Positions 1-6,872 of a DNA stretch of 38,061 nt are shown here, in pieces. Source of the DNA: Chloroflexota bacterium (GTDB taxonomy: Bacteria > Chloroflexota > Dormibacteria > CF-121); assembly GCA_005889535.1 (NCBI GenBank), contig VBHC01000139.1, positions 1 to 38,061 on the forward strand. The letters run 5' to 3'. The notes beneath the pieces are model-generated. The model searched no databases and was not told where the DNA came from. It was given only the letters and a program-made list of their open reading frames with translations. Both the position numbers and the translations under genes were made by a program. Position 1 is the first letter of the stretch, and every line of letters starts with the position of its first letter.

Positions 1-683
1 TGGCCAGGGCAGCCCCGTTGGTATCCACCAGCTGCATCTCCTCGCTGCTCCGCAGCCCGGGATTCCCGGCATTGGTGGTGCCGGCATCGAAAGTGACCTG
101 GGACAGCCTGGGGAGCGGTCCGATGGTGACCGCGCCGCTGCTGTCGAGCACGACCGGGGTTTCTTCGATCCACTCCGCCGTGGCGTACGTCGAGGAGTAC
201 GGCACCGTGGTCGACCAGCTCTGCCCGGTGCTGACGTTGTTGATGGTGATCGACCAGACTTGCGGCGTCGTCTCGGCGATGTTCACGGTGACGGTGTTGC
301 CGGCGGTGACGGCAAGATTGACGGACACGCTCGGCGCCGGGATGATCTCCCACCAGGCGGTGTAGGTGGCCTGGCCATTGCTGCCGACGTCCTGGCTCGT
401 TCCAGCCTCCGACCCAGGTGGCCGAGTACTCGTTTTCACCGGGTTTGTGAGCCGACGCAGTCGGCACCACCCAGGTCCCGGAGATCTGGTGAAAGCTCCG
501 GCCACCCTGCTCCAGGGTGCCCTGGTTGTAGCCTGACCAGTTGTTCGATTGGTTGGCGCCGACGACGACGACGGGGCGGTGATAGAGCGCGGCCGCGCTG
601 GCAGGGCTCGCGGCGGGACTTCCCAGAAACAACGCGGTTGTCACCGAGATTGCCGCGGTAACCAGTCTCGAGAGGGATTTCAT
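1..683 (-). pseudogene. Secreted G1-family (eqolisin/peptidase A4-like) glutamic peptidase, frameshifted, 3' end outside window
   Basis: The reading frame starts at ATG 683 behind a strong AAGGAGG ribosome site. It encodes a signal peptide of about 30 residues, then the G1 motifs NWSGY, ISGTWVVP and YSATWVG. After ATWVG (near 405-410) the frame shifts. The homologous frame resumes as AGTSQDVGSNGQATYTAWWE and runs through IAETTPQ and ATAEWIEE to the window edge. Family members carry about 15-20 residues between WVG and GTxQD, including the catalytic Gln (LxQxGT). That stretch is missing here, so a short deletion that is not a multiple of three removed a catalytic residue and broke the frame. 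The second catalytic residue, Glu in AEWI, is intact. In the family these are secreted acid peptidases. Whether the deletion is biological or an assembly error cannot be told from the sequence. Confidence 0.8.
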
Positions 684-814
684 GCAGGCCTCCTTCCCGT
701 TCTAGTTCGTAAGGTGATTCCACTATACGGATGTTTCGTTATGGCGAGCCAGTAACTAAATGGGGATCGACGGCTTCGTGACGGCGAGCGAGATTTTCGG
801 CTGTGCCGCGTCTC

Positions 815-1321
815 TCAGACCAGCGAGCTGGACCGGAGATGCGTCACGACGGGCGCCTGACTCGACCAGGGAAAGTTCACCCAATGGCCGGTTCGTTTCC
901 AGACGTATTCACATTTGACCAGCGAGCGGGGCTTCTCGTAGAGCACGGCGCAGCGCACGTCGGCGACGTGCTCGGCGCAAAAGTCTTTGACCAGCTTCAA
1001 GGTCCCGCCGGTATCGGCGACATCGTCGACGACCAGGACGCGGGCTCCGGCGATGTCGACGGCGCTAAGGAGGGGCGGCAACATCACCGGGAAATCCAGT
1101 CGCTCGTCGACGCCGGTATAGAACTCGATGCTCATCATGAAGAGGTTCTTGACGTCGAGCGCGTAGGCCATCGCGCCGGCGGGAAGCAGGCCGCCCCGCG
1201 CGATGCCGAGAATGATCCCCGGCCGGTAGCCACTGCCGGCGACCAGCATGGCGAGCTCGCGGCTCGCGTCCCCGAAGGCTGACCAGGTCAGGACTTCGAC
1301 CTCAGGCTCTGGCGGTGCCAC
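815..1321 (-). CDS. Phosphoribosyltransferase (xanthine/hypoxanthine PRT-like)
   Basis: A 168-residue type I phosphoribosyltransferase. The PRPP-binding motif VLVVDDVADTGGT lies near residues 95-107, with an IARGGLLPA loop near residue 40, as in XGPRT/Hpt-like proteins (COG2236 type). Members transfer a phosphoribosyl group from PRPP to a purine base in the cytoplasm; the base cannot be fixed from sequence. The start is GTG at 1321. It follows the OsmC-family gene by 28 bp on the same strand, so the two probably share a transcript. No signal peptide or membrane segment is seen. Confidence 0.82.
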   Translation of the reverse strand: MAPPEPEVEVLTWSAFGDASRELAMLVAGSGYRPGIILGIARGGLLPAGAMAYALDVKNLFMMSIEFYTGVDERLDFPVMLPPLLSAVDIAGARVLVVDDVADTGGTLKLVKDFCAEHVADVRCAVLYEKPRSLVKCEYVWKRTGHWVNFPWSSQAPVVTHLRSSSLV

Positions 1322-1349
1322 GACGTCTAGGGTACCGGGTACTCGTCGT

Positions 1350-1901
1350 CTAGAGCAGAGGCTGGCGGTTCAACGTGCTGCTCAGGCGAATCGTGACCGG
1401 GTGCCGAAGCGATTGCGCGGCGTGGCAGGCACGTTCCGCATGCGAGACCAGCTTTCTCACCGCATCGCTCGGCGCACTGCTGACGAGGGCGAGTTCGATG
1501 CTGACCTCTTCGAAGTGAGCCGGGGCATCATCGACGTCATACTTTTCGGTATTCCGGAAAGTCGCCCGTACGTCGGCGGTGGCATCCTCGACGGGAACCT
1601 CGTAGAGCGGCGCGAACCGCGCCACCTGGGTCAGCAGTCAAAAGGCGGTGCCCATCATGACGTACTGGAGGGGTGACGGCCCTTTCTCGGTGCCGCCACG
1701 AGCCAACGGTTCATCGGACTCGACGACGAACTTTCCCATGTGGCCCTCGAGATGAACATCGTCCAGAATCCTGGCTACCGCCCGCGTCGTGGTCCGCCGT
1801 TGGTCGGGTGGCGTGGCACTCATCTCCCGACGCATGCGAACGATCTCGTCCATCTGCTTGCGTAGGTTTACCCGACTCCGAGCCGGCTTTGAATCACTCA
1901 T
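1350..1901 (-). CDS. OsmC-family peroxiredoxin-like protein, candidate selenoprotein (in-frame TGA)
   Basis: Read through one in-frame TGA (1638-1640), this gives a complete OsmC-fold protein of about 183 residues. The N-terminal part (VHLEGHMGKFVVESDEP, then GPSPLQYVMMGTAF) and the C-terminal part (LLTQVARF to the conserved RACHAAQSLRHPV helix) stay in the same frame. The TGA, codon 88, falls where the family has its first catalytic Cys; the second Cys (about residue 159) is intact. A GC hairpin lies 14 nt past the TGA, matching bacterial SECIS geometry. OsmC-family members reduce organic hydroperoxides using two thiols, and OsmC-like selenoproteins have been reported from marine metagenomes. 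The start is taken as ATG 1901; GTG 1904 or TTG 1949 are alternatives. The other reading is a nonsense mutation from a TGC/TGT Cys codon. The selenocysteine insertion genes are not in this window. Confidence 0.7.
1609..1623 (-). promoter_or_regulatory. Candidate bacterial SECIS hairpin
   Basis: On the minus strand a 6-bp perfect stem, GGCGCG/CGCGCC, closes a GTT loop. The loop starts 21 nt after the TGA at 1638-1640. Bacterial SECIS elements lie within the coding region just after the UGA, with the apical loop roughly 16-37 nt downstream and a G in the first two loop positions; both conditions hold. GC-rich DNA forms such hairpins by chance, so this supports selenocysteine without proving it. 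Confidence 0.5.
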
Positions 1902-1980
1902 CACGGCGAAGACTACATCGCTGCGCCCCTCTAACCTTGGGGGGAGCAAACCAGGAGCCGAGAAAGCCCGGAGGACCGCA

Positions 1981-2547
1981 ATGAGGAAACTGATCTACTC
2001 GATGATGGTGTCGCTCGACGGCTTCATCGAGACACCTGACCGAAAGATCGATTGGGTCATCATCGATGAGGAGCTACACAGATTCGCCAACGAACAGGCG
2101 CGTGATGAGGGCGCCTTCCTGTACGGACGGCGACTATACGAACTCATGGCCGACTTCTGGCCGACGGCGGATGCGAATCCGTCGGCCCCCAGCTACGAGG
2201 TCGAGTTCGCCCGGATCTGGAAGGAGAAACCGAAGATCGTCGTCTCCACGACCCTTGACAAGGTCGAATGGAATAGTCGCCTGGTAAGGAGCAATATCGG
2301 CGATGAGGTCGCCCGGCTGAAAGCGCAACCCGGCAAGGATCTCTCCGTGGGTGGCGCCACCCTGGCCGCGGCCCTCATACGATTGGGCCTGGTGGACGAG
2401 TTCTGCCCGATCGTTCAGCCGGTCGTGCTGGGAGGGGGCACGCCATTCTTTCCGCCGCTGGACCATGCGATCAATCTGCGGCTGCTCGAAACGCGGAGGT
2501 TCGAGTCCGGCGTCGTCTACCTCCGCTACGAGCGCGTGGCGCGCTGA
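1981..2547 (+). CDS. Dihydrofolate reductase family (RibD C-terminal-like) protein
   Basis: A complete 188-residue protein. Its N-terminus MRKLIYSMMVSLDGFIE is typical of the RibD_C/DHFR-like fold, with a LYGRRLYELMADFW segment near residue 45, a VGGATLAAALIRLGLVDE helix near 120 and a VLGGGTPFF loop near 145. Members bind NADPH and include DHFR-like and pyrimidine-reductase-like enzymes; this subfamily has no firm substrate. The ATG at 1981 has GGAGGA 6 nt upstream. It is divergent from the OsmC gene over an 80-bp gap that must carry both promoters. A second, damaged member of the same fold lies at 2660-3147. Confidence 0.85.
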   Translation: MRKLIYSMMVSLDGFIETPDRKIDWVIIDEELHRFANEQARDEGAFLYGRRLYELMADFWPTADANPSAPSYEVEFARIWKEKPKIVVSTTLDKVEWNSRLVRSNIGDEVARLKAQPGKDLSVGGATLAAALIRLGLVDEFCPIVQPVVLGGGTPFFPPLDHAINLRLLETRRFESGVVYLRYERVAR

Positions 2548-2659
2548 AGCGACCGTTCGCAGCGACATCAGGTGCCGCTGAGAATGTGCACGACCGGCGC
2601 GAAGTCGCGATGGTCCTCGCCAAGGAAGATGGCGACATTAGTGACCCTGACGCTCGACG

Positions 2660-3147
2660 CTATCGCTCACCCGACAATCTCTCGGTCGGGATCTTCGCCG
2701 TTGTGGTGGGTCGGTACCGTACGTTTACAGCCGACGTGGGGTCGCCTTCGCAGTCCAGGTTGAGGCGGATCGGCTTACTGCCGGGGTTGTCGTACAGCCT
2801 GATGCCCTCGCCGAGCAGGATCGGTGCGATGTGTAGGTCGATCTCGTCGAGCAGGCCCAGTTCGAGAAGCTGACGGCCGATGGTGGGCGAGAACACTTCG
2901 AGGTTCTTGCCGCCGGCCGCCTCCAGCCCGATCCGCACCGCCTCGGCCGGGCCACAGTTCAGGAACGTGACTCCGTCGGCAGGCTTCGCGTCCTCCGGGT
3001 GGTGGGTAAGCACGAAGATCGGTCCGTCCCAGGCGCCGCCGTACGGGCGGCTGTCACCCGCGACGTCCCAACCGTCTCGGCCCCCCAACACCGCCCCCGT
3101 GGTCTCGACGTACTCGTCGACCAGGCCCGGACGGAATGAGAAGATGC
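2660..3147 (-). pseudogene. Dihydrofolate reductase family protein, N-terminus removed at the att site
   Basis: About 160 residues of a RibD_C/DHFR-like protein are readable: GAVLGGRDGWDVA, GPIFVLTHHPEDA, then AAGGKNLEVFSPTIGRQLLELGLLDEI and PILLGEGIRLYD, ending with a normal stop. The beta-strand that carries the usual MRK...SLDG start, some 40-50 residues, is absent. The coding sequence begins immediately after the CCA end of the partial tRNA-Ser copy at 3148. The frame stays open through the tRNA fragment, but that translation is not part of the protein. The break at the attachment site suggests recombination joined this gene's 3' part to the tRNA. It is not similar enough to the gene at 1981 to be a simple duplicate. 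Confidence 0.75.
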
Positions 3148-3203
3148 TGGCGGAGGGAGAGGGATTCGAACCCCCGAAGGCTTGCACCTTAGTGGTTTTC
3201 AAG
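3148..3203 (-). repeat. Partial tRNA-Ser copy, distal attachment site
   Basis: It is identical over 56 bp to the 3' part of the complete tRNA-Ser at 4788-4875: anticodon loop from CTTGAAAA, 3' anticodon strand, variable arm, T arm, acceptor strand, discriminator G and CCA. The acceptor 5' strand and D arm are absent, so it cannot fold as a tRNA. Identity starts exactly at the CCA end and stops in the anticodon stem-loop, a common crossover point for tRNA-targeting integrases. Confidence 0.85.
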
Positions 3204-3230
3204 GCCACTTTCAACCCGTCCGTCACCGTT

Positions 3231-3254
3231 CGCGGACGTTCGCCAACGTCCGCG
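3231..3254. repeat. Perfect 10-bp inverted repeat inside the left att end
   Basis: CGCGGACGTT and AACGTCCGCG flank a CGCC loop. A weaker copy, ACGTT-CGCC-AACGT, lies at 3287-3300. The shared unit ACGTTCGCCAACGT is repeated 50-60 bp apart, 30-100 bp inside the attachment site. It could be a recombination-factor binding site or a transcription stop; no T-tract follows it. Confidence 0.5.
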
Positions 3255-3318
3255 CCGTATTTCAGGCTGGCCCGTTTCGTCCGCCGACGTTCGCCAACGT
3301 TCGCCATAGTTCGCCGAG

Positions 3319-3340
3319 GTTGCCGTCACAGTTGCCGTCA
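3319..3340 (+). repeat. 22-bp end repeat, left copy
   Basis: A tandem pair of GTTGCCGTCA units separated by two bases, matching 4695-4716 in the same orientation with one mismatch (A/G). It lies about 115 bp inside the left 56-bp repeat. Arm-type integrase sites take this form, but the minus strand also reads LTATVTAT, so a shared coding remnant is possible. Confidence 0.6.
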
Positions 3341-3378
3341 AATCGTGCGGCTCGACCGCCGCTAAGCGAAACAAATGA

Positions 3379-3672
3379 TCGCGGCGCTCGTCGACGCTTA
3401 TCGTCGCGTCGTCAGTCATCGTCCATAGGCTGAAGGGGACTCTTCCTCCAAGACCAGGCCAGCCGGTCCCCTCGGACGATGCCGACCTCGTTGGTGATGC
3501 CACGCGCGAGTCACAGGAGAACTCCGGTGTCCGCCCCTTCGGTGGCGCCCCGGGCACGTTCAAGCCCAACGAGAACGCGACGCACGAGTCCGGTGAGAGC
3601 GCCGCGCGCGAGGCCCAGGAGGGCACCGGCACGGCGCCGATCCAGCCGTCCACATCGCCGAGCCTCCAGTAA
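3379..3672 (+). other. Hydrophilic reading frame with no start codon, possible gene remnant
   Basis: A frame open from 3379 to the TAA at 3672 has coding-like high GC at third positions from about 3475. It reads DDADLVGDATRESQENSG, then PFGGAPGTFKPNENATHESGESAAREAQEGTG, ending PSTSPSLQ. The E/S/G/A-rich segments repeat an ATxES pattern. No ATG, GTG or TTG occurs in frame after the upstream TGA at 3376, so it is either a 5'-truncated gene or a chance frame. A strong hairpin follows at 3701. No family is recognised. Confidence 0.3.
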
Positions 3673-3700
3673 GAGACGACCAGAACGAGATCGGACGACG

Positions 3701-3726
3701 AGGAGGCGGCCCTGAGGCCGCCTCCT
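3701..3726. terminator. Bidirectional terminator-like hairpin
   Basis: An 11-bp perfect stem, AGGAGGCGGCC/GGCCGCCTCCT, around a CTGA tetraloop. It sits between the plus-strand frame ending at 3672 and the minus-strand gene ending at 3740, so it can serve both. It lacks a full T-tract. Confidence 0.65.
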
Positions 3727-3739
3727 TAGAAACCTCCGA

Positions 3740-4270
3740 TCAGCAGTGGGTCATCATGAAAAAGTGGACGCCACCACTGGCGTCGGTGTTGAAATGGAAC
3801 TCGAGATGCAGAGAAATGCGTGAACCGTCGCCGCTCGATCCAACGAAGTTGATAGTCGCGTGGTGGACCTGGTTTTGATTATTGACTGAATCGCCGAACC
3901 ACTGCGCAAAGTGGCCCGTATACATCACTCCTGTGCCGTCGGCCACAAAGACGAAAGTCCCCTCGATAGTGCCCGTGGCCCATGCATCACCAGCCTTGTT
4001 GATGGTGAGGTGAAACACGCCGTTCGCGACGGTGGTGGTGAGCAGACCGCCCGGCACCACGCTGCCATCCGGGCAAACGTTGGGGGACACCGGGCCCGTC
4101 ATGGTCTGATTTTGCATATGCACGGTGCACGTCGCCGACCCATTCCCGTTTGACACCGGGTTGCAAGGCGGCGGCGGCGGCGGTGGCGGCGCAGCCCCTA
4201 CTGGTATGGCAAGGACGGCAAACAGGCCGAACAGCGATCCGAATGCTAGAAGCGCAACGAGCTTTCGCAT
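3740..4270 (-). CDS. Secreted protein of unknown function (islet cargo)
   Basis: A 176-residue protein with a clear signal peptide (MRKLVALLAFGSLFGLFAVLAIPVGA, cleavage after about residue 26). A run of eight prolines and then a mature domain rich in G, T, N and V follow. The mature part looks all-beta (GNGSATCTVHMQNQTMTGP, TGTIEGTFVFVADGTGVMY, HHATINFVGSSGDGS) and ends HFFMMTHC. Four Cys residues, including the last residue, could form two disulfides outside the cell. The ATG at 4270 follows GGAGGGG by 5 nt. It is the only convincing gene between the two tRNA-derived repeats. The family is not recognised and there are no catalytic motifs. Confidence 0.8.
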   Translation of the reverse strand: MRKLVALLAFGSLFGLFAVLAIPVGAAPPPPPPPPCNPVSNGNGSATCTVHMQNQTMTGPVSPNVCPDGSVVPGGLLTTTVANGVFHLTINKAGDAWATGTIEGTFVFVADGTGVMYTGHFAQWFGDSVNNQNQVHHATINFVGSSGDGSRISLHLEFHFNTDASGGVHFFMMTHC

Positions 4271-4694
4271 CTCACCCCTCCTGGAGATCCCTTCTGATAG
4301 CGACGCTGCTACCGTAGTCCACTGTCAGGCCAAAGGCAAGCTCGGCCTGTACGGAGCGTAAAACCTGGAAGGGTGGGGAGGAGGGCCGGGGTCGGGTATC
4401 TACCTCCCCCCTTGCGGGGAAATTTCCCTTTCGTTGGCGCCTCCGCCTGCCCCTGCCGGACGCTTGTTCGGCAAGACGCAGGTTAAGGGGCCCCCGCCGA
4501 GAGACGGAGTTTTGCCACCCTACAGGCCGTTCGTCGCGCATGCTCAGCGTTTCTTGATCGAGGCCAAAAAACCTCTCTGAGTGTGAAGGCCCTCCGCTGT
4601 CGCCGACTCATCGGCAGCACGCCGCGACCTGCCGAGCGGCGGGACGATATCAAGTCGCAGGCTTTGATCAGGCAGAGGACACCTGTATCGCGCG
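4271..4694. other. Gene-free stretch with a 12-bp palindrome
   Basis: No reading frame here looks coding. It carries the upstream region of the secreted-protein gene and a perfect 12-bp palindrome, GGGAAATTTCCC, at 4417-4428, about 150 bp upstream of that gene's start. The palindrome could be an operator. Nothing else is recognised. Confidence 0.5.
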
Positions 4695-4716
4695 GTTGCC
4701 GTCACGGTTGCCGTCA
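4695..4716 (+). repeat. 22-bp end repeat, right copy
   Basis: Same sequence and orientation as 3319-3340 apart from one base, about 70 bp inside the tRNA-Ser CCA end. The two copies therefore sit near opposite ends of the islet, as integrase arm sites would. Confidence 0.6.
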
Positions 4717-4787
4717 GCACATCGGTTTGGAGCGCATCCGGTGTGGCGAAATTAGGAGGGAAGGCTATCTGATTCGCATTCAGAACA

Positions 4788-4843
4788 TGGCGGAGGGAGA
4801 GGGATTCGAACCCCCGAAGGCTTGCACCTTAGTGGTTTTCAAG
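4788..4843 (-). repeat. Attachment-site repeat within tRNA-Ser
   Basis: The 56-bp segment shared exactly with 3148-3203. After it the two loci diverge within the anticodon stem (G at 3204, A at 4844), consistent with the crossover lying inside the repeat. Confidence 0.85.
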
Positions 4844-4875
4844 ACCACCGCCATCGACCACTCGGCCATCCCTCC
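4788..4875 (-). tRNA. tRNA-Ser(TGA)
   Basis: An 88-nt serine tRNA with the acceptor stem GGAGGGA/TCCCTCC, discriminator G and encoded CCA. It has a D arm GCCGAGTGGTCGATGGC, anticodon loop with TGA, the long variable arm typical of tRNA-Ser (TAAGGTGCAAGCCTTCGG) and T arm GGGTTCGAATCCC. It decodes UCN codons. Its 3' 56 nt are duplicated at 3148-3203, marking it as an integration target. serS lies about 750 bp upstream on the same strand. Confidence 0.95.
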
Positions 4876-4901
4876 GGCGATCATCAATGATACGGGCGCA
4901 G

Positions 4902-5513
4902 TTACGCGGCCAGACTACGCCTCGAAGCGGGAGCAGGCATCGGTCGTTGTAGCCAGACGACACCCGGCAAGCCGATGAGCTCTGCCACGGTCGGGGCCAG
5001 CCCCAGCTGAACGGAGAAGCCGGACTTGAGGATCTCGAGGATGCGGGCACCCAGCTCGGCTTGCGGCGATGCGAACGGCGTCCACATACCTTTGGCGTTG
5101 GGCTCCATGCTCGCTTTGAACTGCAGCTGGATGATGCCACGGCTAACCAGATGGACCGCGTGCTTGTGAAAGAACGGCGAGGGAACGAGAAACACCGGAT
5201 CCGTGTAGCCCATCGCCTTGATGTCGAAATGAGCCAGAAAATAGTACAGGTGCTCATCGCTAACCAGCGGGGCCTTCACCCTAAAATTGATTTGGAGCAC
5301 TCGCGATCGGCCGTGGAGGCGCAGCTGTTTTGTGGTCTTGACCTGCACCGCGAGGCTCTCTCGGAAGTGCCGCCGAATATGGATTTCGAAGTCGCGGCGA
5401 TCATCGTCCGCAAGGGCTCGAGTTGGGACGAGCCGCCCGTTCGAGGTGAGAATGGCGATCTTGGCGAACTCGGCCTCGGTGATGACACCCTGCTGCGTGT
5501 TGGTAATGGCCAC
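4902..5513 (-). CDS. PD-(D/E)XK nuclease-like protein of unknown role
   Basis: A 203-residue protein starting GTG 5513 (MAITNTQQGVITEAEFAK). The N-terminal 60 residues match the layout of small PD-(D/E)XK proteins: E15 in EAEFAKIAIL, D41 in DRRDFEI, and Q57-x-K59 in AVQVKT. In that superfamily these residues bind metal for DNA cleavage. The rest (HLYYFLAHFD, DPVFLVPSPFF) is compatible with the fold's later strands. It lies 26 bp upstream of tRNA-Ser and 105 bp downstream of serS. It could be a housekeeping-linked stand-alone gene or a trace of earlier accessory DNA at the tRNA. No methyltransferase or defence partner is adjacent. The superfamily call rests on a short motif set. Confidence 0.6.
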   Translation of the reverse strand: MAITNTQQGVITEAEFAKIAILTSNGRLVPTRALADDDRRDFEIHIRRHFRESLAVQVKTTKQLRLHGRSRVLQINFRVKAPLVSDEHLYYFLAHFDIKAMGYTDPVFLVPSPFFHKHAVHLVSRGIIQLQFKASMEPNAKGMWTPFASPQAELGARILEILKSGFSVQLGLAPTVAELIGLPGVVWLQRPMPAPASRRSLAA

Positions 5514-5618
5514 CTTCCATCAAAACCCGACGCCGGTCGAATCCTTGCCGCTAGCTCGCGCGGGCGGCATCGGCCGCTGCCCAGAGTCGAAGGACCGTCC
5601 AGGTCGGAGTAGGCCCGC

Positions 5619-6872
5619 TTAGCGAATCAGATCGAGCCCGCCCATGTAAGTGCGCAGCGCCGTGGGGACTCGGATGGTGCCGTCCTCCTGCTGATAATTT
5701 TCGAGGATCGCGACGACGGTCCGCGGCAAGGCGAGCCCCGAGCCGTTCAGGGTGTGGACGAAGTCGACCTTCCCGTCTTTGCGCCGGTAGCGGATATTGG
5801 CGCGGCGCGCCTGGAAATCGTTGTAGTTCGAGCACGACGAGACTTCGAGGAATCGATTCTCGCCTGGAGACCAGGCCTCGAGGTCATACGTCTTGGACTG
5901 GCCAAATCCCATGTCGCCGGTGCAGAGCAGGATCACGCGGTACGGAATCTCGAGGCGCTGGAGCACATCTTCGGCATCCTTCACCAGCAGCTCGAGCTCA
6001 TCACTCGATCGCTCAGGTTCCACGAACTTGACGAGCTCGACCTTGTTGAACTGATGCAATCGGATATAGCCGCGGGTGTCCTTCCCGGCGGCCCCAGCCT
6101 CGCTCCGAAAATTCGTCGACCAGGCCACGTGCTTGATCGGGAGCGCGGCAGCGGTGAGGATTTCCTCGCGGTACATGTTCGTCACCGGGACCTCCGCGGT
6201 CGGGACCAGGAAGAGATCCTTCTTCTCGATCCGGAACGCATCGTCCTCGAACTTGGGGAGCTGACCGGTTCCGGTCATCGCCGCGCGGTTCAGGAGGAAG
6301 GGTGGAAAGACCTCGATGTAGTCGTGCTCGCGAAGGTGCAGATCGATCATGAAATTCAGCAAGGCGCGCTCCAGCCTGGCGCCAGCACCCCTCAAGAAAT
6401 AGAAACGCGATGTGGCAACCTTGACGCCGCGCTCGAAATCGAAGAGGCCGAGCCGCTCACCCAGTTCGTAATGTGATCTTGGCGTGAAGCCGAGCTTCCG
6501 GCCGAGGCCCCACTGCCGGATGGTCGGGTTCGCCGACGCGTCTTTGCCCTCGGGCACCGAAGGGTCGGGTGGGTTTGGCACCTCGAGGAGCAACGCACTG
6601 AGTCGAGCATCGATCGGCGCCAGTTGCTGTTCGAGAGCCTTGACCTCATCCTTCAGCCCACGGAGCGCATCGATGGCTGCCTGGTCGCGCGCCTTCGCCA
6701 TCGCTGCCGACCGCCGGTTTTGCTCCGCCTTGAGGTGCTCGAGCTGGGTCAGGGTTTCCCGCCGTTGCGTGTCGAGGCGCAGGATCTCCTCGACCGGCGC
6801 CGCTTCTCCCTTCTTGCGAGCCCCATCACGCACCAGGTCCGGATGTTCCCGGATGAAGCTAAGGTTCAGCAT
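5619..6872 (-). CDS. serS: Seryl-tRNA synthetase
   Basis: Class II synthetase of 417 residues that charges tRNA-Ser with serine. The N-terminal antiparallel coiled coil (about residues 25-100, rich in K, E, Q and R) holds the tRNA long arm. The catalytic core carries the motif 2 region [23 protein letters not shown] and motif 3 [20 protein letters not shown] take ATG 6872 ([14 protein letters not shown]) as the start because it matches the family N-terminus; 11 extra upstream codons are also open. The start lies inside the end of lysS, a 14-bp overlap, so translation is probably coupled. No T-box leader is possible given the overlap. Confidence 0.95.
   Translation of the reverse strand: MLNLSFIREHPDLVRDGARKKGEAAPVEEILRLDTQRRETLTQLEHLKAEQNRRSAAMAKARDQAAIDALRGLKDEVKALEQQLAPIDARLSALLLEVPNPPDPSVPEGKDASANPTIRQWGLGRKLGFTPRSHYELGERLGLFDFERGVKVATSRFYFLRGAGARLERALLNFMIDLHLREHDYIEVFPPFLLNRAAMTGTGQLPKFEDDAFRIEKKDLFLVPTAEVPVTNMYREEILTAAALPIKHVAWSTNFRSEAGAAGKDTRGYIRLHQFNKVELVKFVEPERSSDELELLVKDAEDVLQRLEIPYRVILLCTGDMGFGQSKTYDLEAWSPGENRFLEVSSCSNYNDFQARRANIRYRRKDGKVDFVHTLNGSGLALPRTVVAILENYQQEDGTIRVPTALRTYMGGLDLIR

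Larger units (their letters stand above)
3189..3419 (-). pseudogene. Possible C-terminal remnant reading into the att site
   Basis: A 76-codon open frame starts at ATG 3419 (MTDDATISVDERRDHLF) and runs through LTATVTATSAN and two WRTSA repeats before stopping inside the tRNA fragment as GLENH. Integrase genes often end next to their attachment site, and a related LTATVTAT stretch is encoded on the same strand at 4695-4716, also beside the repeat. No recombinase motif (R..HxxR..Y) is visible. It could equally be non-coding DNA whose repeats happen to stay open. Confidence 0.2.
3148..4843. mobile_element. Integrase-less genomic islet between duplicated tRNA-Ser 3' ends
   Basis: Two exact 56-bp direct repeats (3148-3203 and 4788-4843) bound a 1,640-bp unit. 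Each covers the tRNA-Ser sequence from the anticodon loop to the encoded CCA. The right copy lies in the complete tRNA gene and the left copy is only a fragment. This is the arrangement left by tyrosine-recombinase integration into a tRNA 3' end, where the element restores the gene. Inside are a secreted protein gene, a start-less hydrophilic frame, a bidirectional hairpin and paired 22-bp repeats near each end. No integrase, excisionase or replication gene is present, so it is probably a decayed or in-trans mobilised element. Confidence 0.65.

Noticed and set aside
2660-3307. Intact DHFR-family gene starting at 3307
   Set aside because: The extra N-terminal residues are translation through the tRNA-Ser fragment and its repeats, not a reductase N-terminus.
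3226-3345. CRISPR-like array in the short repeats
   Set aside because: Units are irregular, only 10-22 bp, with no constant spacers and no cas genes.
4902-5513. Restriction-modification or other defence system
   Set aside because: No methyltransferase, helicase or toxin partner lies near the PD-(D/E)XK-like gene.
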